DNA from: CAG-1031 sp964391735
Lineage (GTDB): Bacteria; Bacteroidota; Bacteroidia; Bacteroidales; Muribaculaceae
Length of the DNA stretch: 5,411 bases
Assembly (NCBI GenBank): GCA_964391735.1
Contig: CAYMNF010000083.1
Location: 1 to 5,411, forward strand
Direction: 5' to 3'
Made by a program: the position numbers and the translations under genes. The notes under the pieces are model-generated. The model did not search any database, was not told the DNA's origin, and saw only the letters and a program-made list of their open reading frames with translations. The number at the start of each line of letters is the position of its first letter. Positions within the stretch are counted from its first letter, which is position 1. Positions 4,435 to 5,411 of this stretch are shown piece after piece.

Positions 4435-5411
4435 GTGGCCAATACCAATCTGCAAGGAGCAAAGAACGCTAAAAATGATGAGTTCTACACCCAATACCAC
4501 GATATTGAGGTGGAGATGAACGCCTATCTTGAGTATAACCCCGATGTCTTCAGGGACAAGACGATATTGCTGCCATGTGACGACCCTGAGTGGAGCAACT
4601 TCACGCGCTTCTTTGCCGCGAAATTCGATGAGTTAGGCCTTAAGAAATTAATCTCGACGAGCTATGCCCCTGAGAGCAAAAAATATCTGATGGGCGGACT
4701 GTTTAGCGAGATGGAGCAGAACTCGCCGCAGTTTGATGCCGACAAATCAAAAACCCGGGGCAAAATCTTTGTGCTTGACCGCGATATCACCGGCGACGGT
4801 CGCATTGACATTGACGACCTGCAATGGGAGTACCTTGATGGCGATGGGGACTTCCGCTCGGACGAAGTCACCGCCCTGCGCGACGAGGCCGACATCATCA
4901 TCACCAACCCACCTTTCTCCCTCTTCCGCGAGTTTTTCGCCTGGGTAATGCAAGCTCAAAAAAAGTTTGTCATTATATCAAATAAGAATTGTATAACATA
5001 TAAGGAGGTATTTCCTTACATCAAGAATAATCAGTTATGGCTTGGGTATACCCCTATGAGCGCGGATTTGCTTTTTAATATTCCTGATGAGCTTGCGCGT
5101 GAATATCTTAAAAAGGAGAAAGAGGGAAGCAAATACAAGATTATTAACGGAAAGGTTTTAGGACGTTCATCAAGTGTTTGGTTTACGAATATTGACCACG
5201 GTCGCCGACATGAGCCGTTATCTCTTATGACAATGGAAGATAATCTTAAATATAATAAAAAACTTAAGGGGAAATCGGCATACCAACATTATGACAACTA
5301 CGATGCCATAGAGGTTCCATATACCGATGCCATACCCTCAGACTATGACGGCGTGATGGGGGTACCTATCTCCTTCCTTGACAAATACAACCCGGAGCAA
5401 TTCGAAATATT
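4435..5411 (+). CDS. EcoRI-family adenine-specific DNA methyltransferase, 3' end beyond window
   Basis: Partial gene, 325 complete codons, open to the right edge. It should transfer a methyl group from S-adenosylmethionine to adenine N6 in a specific DNA site. NDEFYT at 14-19 is the conserved N-terminal signature of this family, CDDP at 48-51 precedes SNFTRFF, and the catalytic motif IV is TNPPFS (157-162). GDGDFRSDE at 136-144 and VPISFLDKYNPEQFEI near the edge are also familiar family blocks, so few C-terminal residues are probably missing. The start is GTG at 4435: no ATG lies upstream in the open frame, and the next Met (residue 29) would remove NDEFYT. The gap to guaD is 26 bases with no visible promoter. 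Codons 171-282 are markedly AT-richer than the rest. Whether it is an orphan or part of a restriction-modification system cannot be seen here. Confidence 0.9.
   Translation, partial: MANTNLQGAKNAKNDEFYTQYHDIEVEMNAYLEYNPDVFRDKTILLPCDDPEWSNFTRFFAAKFDELGLKKLISTSYAPESKKYLMGGLFSEMEQNSPQFDADKSKTRGKIFVLDRDITGDGRIDIDDLQWEYLDGDGDFRSDEVTALRDEADIIITNPPFSLFREFFAWVMQAQKKFVIISNKNCITYKEVFPYIKNNQLWLGYTPMSADLLFNIPDELAREYLKKEKEGSKYKIINGKVLGRSSSVWFTNIDHGRRHEPLSLMTMEDNLKYNKKLKGKSAYQHYDNYDAIEVPYTDAIPSDYDGVMGVPISFLDKYNPEQFEI

Noticed and set aside
4662..4959. Overlapping open frames on both strands within 4662-4959
   Set aside because: They lie in alternative frames of the methyltransferase, whose NPPF and GDGDFRSDE blocks fix the real frame.

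Overview
The window looks like chromosomal DNA from a gut Bacteroidota, most likely order Bacteroidales and possibly Muribaculaceae. The evidence is indirect. Promoter-like TAnnTTTG boxes are present, two of them with a reasonable TTTG-type partner about 20 bases upstream. A-rich leaders without clear Shine-Dalgarno sites precede most starts. The genes (bacterial MINPP, GuaD, non-haem ferritin) suit that group. GC content is near 50 percent.

From left to right, the plus strand carries a complete YfcE-type metallophosphoesterase (59-550) and a small secreted protein (660-1196) that resembles the lysozyme-inhibitor (Ivy) pattern but has no cysteines. Between 1197 and 1529 there is a terminator for the secreted protein, a minus-strand tRNA-Pro(UGG) with its own promoter and terminator, and then the ferritin promoter. 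Ferritin (1530-2048) ends in a textbook intrinsic terminator. A 164-base spacer with small hairpins follows. A short TPR protein lies on the minus strand (2282-2554), facing away from a plus-strand run of three genes: a secreted histidine-acid phosphatase of the MINPP (phytase) type (2635-3894), a guanine deaminase (3932-4408) and an EcoRI-family adenine-specific DNA methyltransferase that runs off the right edge (4435-5411+).

Most of this is ordinary housekeeping and nutrient-acquisition content: iron storage, phytate or inositol-phosphate dephosphorylation outside the cytoplasm, and purine catabolism. The last three genes are co-directional with gaps of 37 and 26 bases and no terminator visible between them, so they may be co-transcribed, although they share no obvious pathway.

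The methyltransferase is the accessory element. It begins at GTG, its base composition falls from about 57 percent GC to about 36 percent just after the NPPF catalytic motif and recovers near the window end, and it carries an EF-hand or dockerin-like Asp-rich loop just before the catalytic motif. No cognate endonuclease is visible inside the window. I see no CRISPR array, insertion sequence or clearly new multi-gene system here. The most worthwhile leads are the mosaic methyltransferase and the cysteine-less Ivy-like protein.
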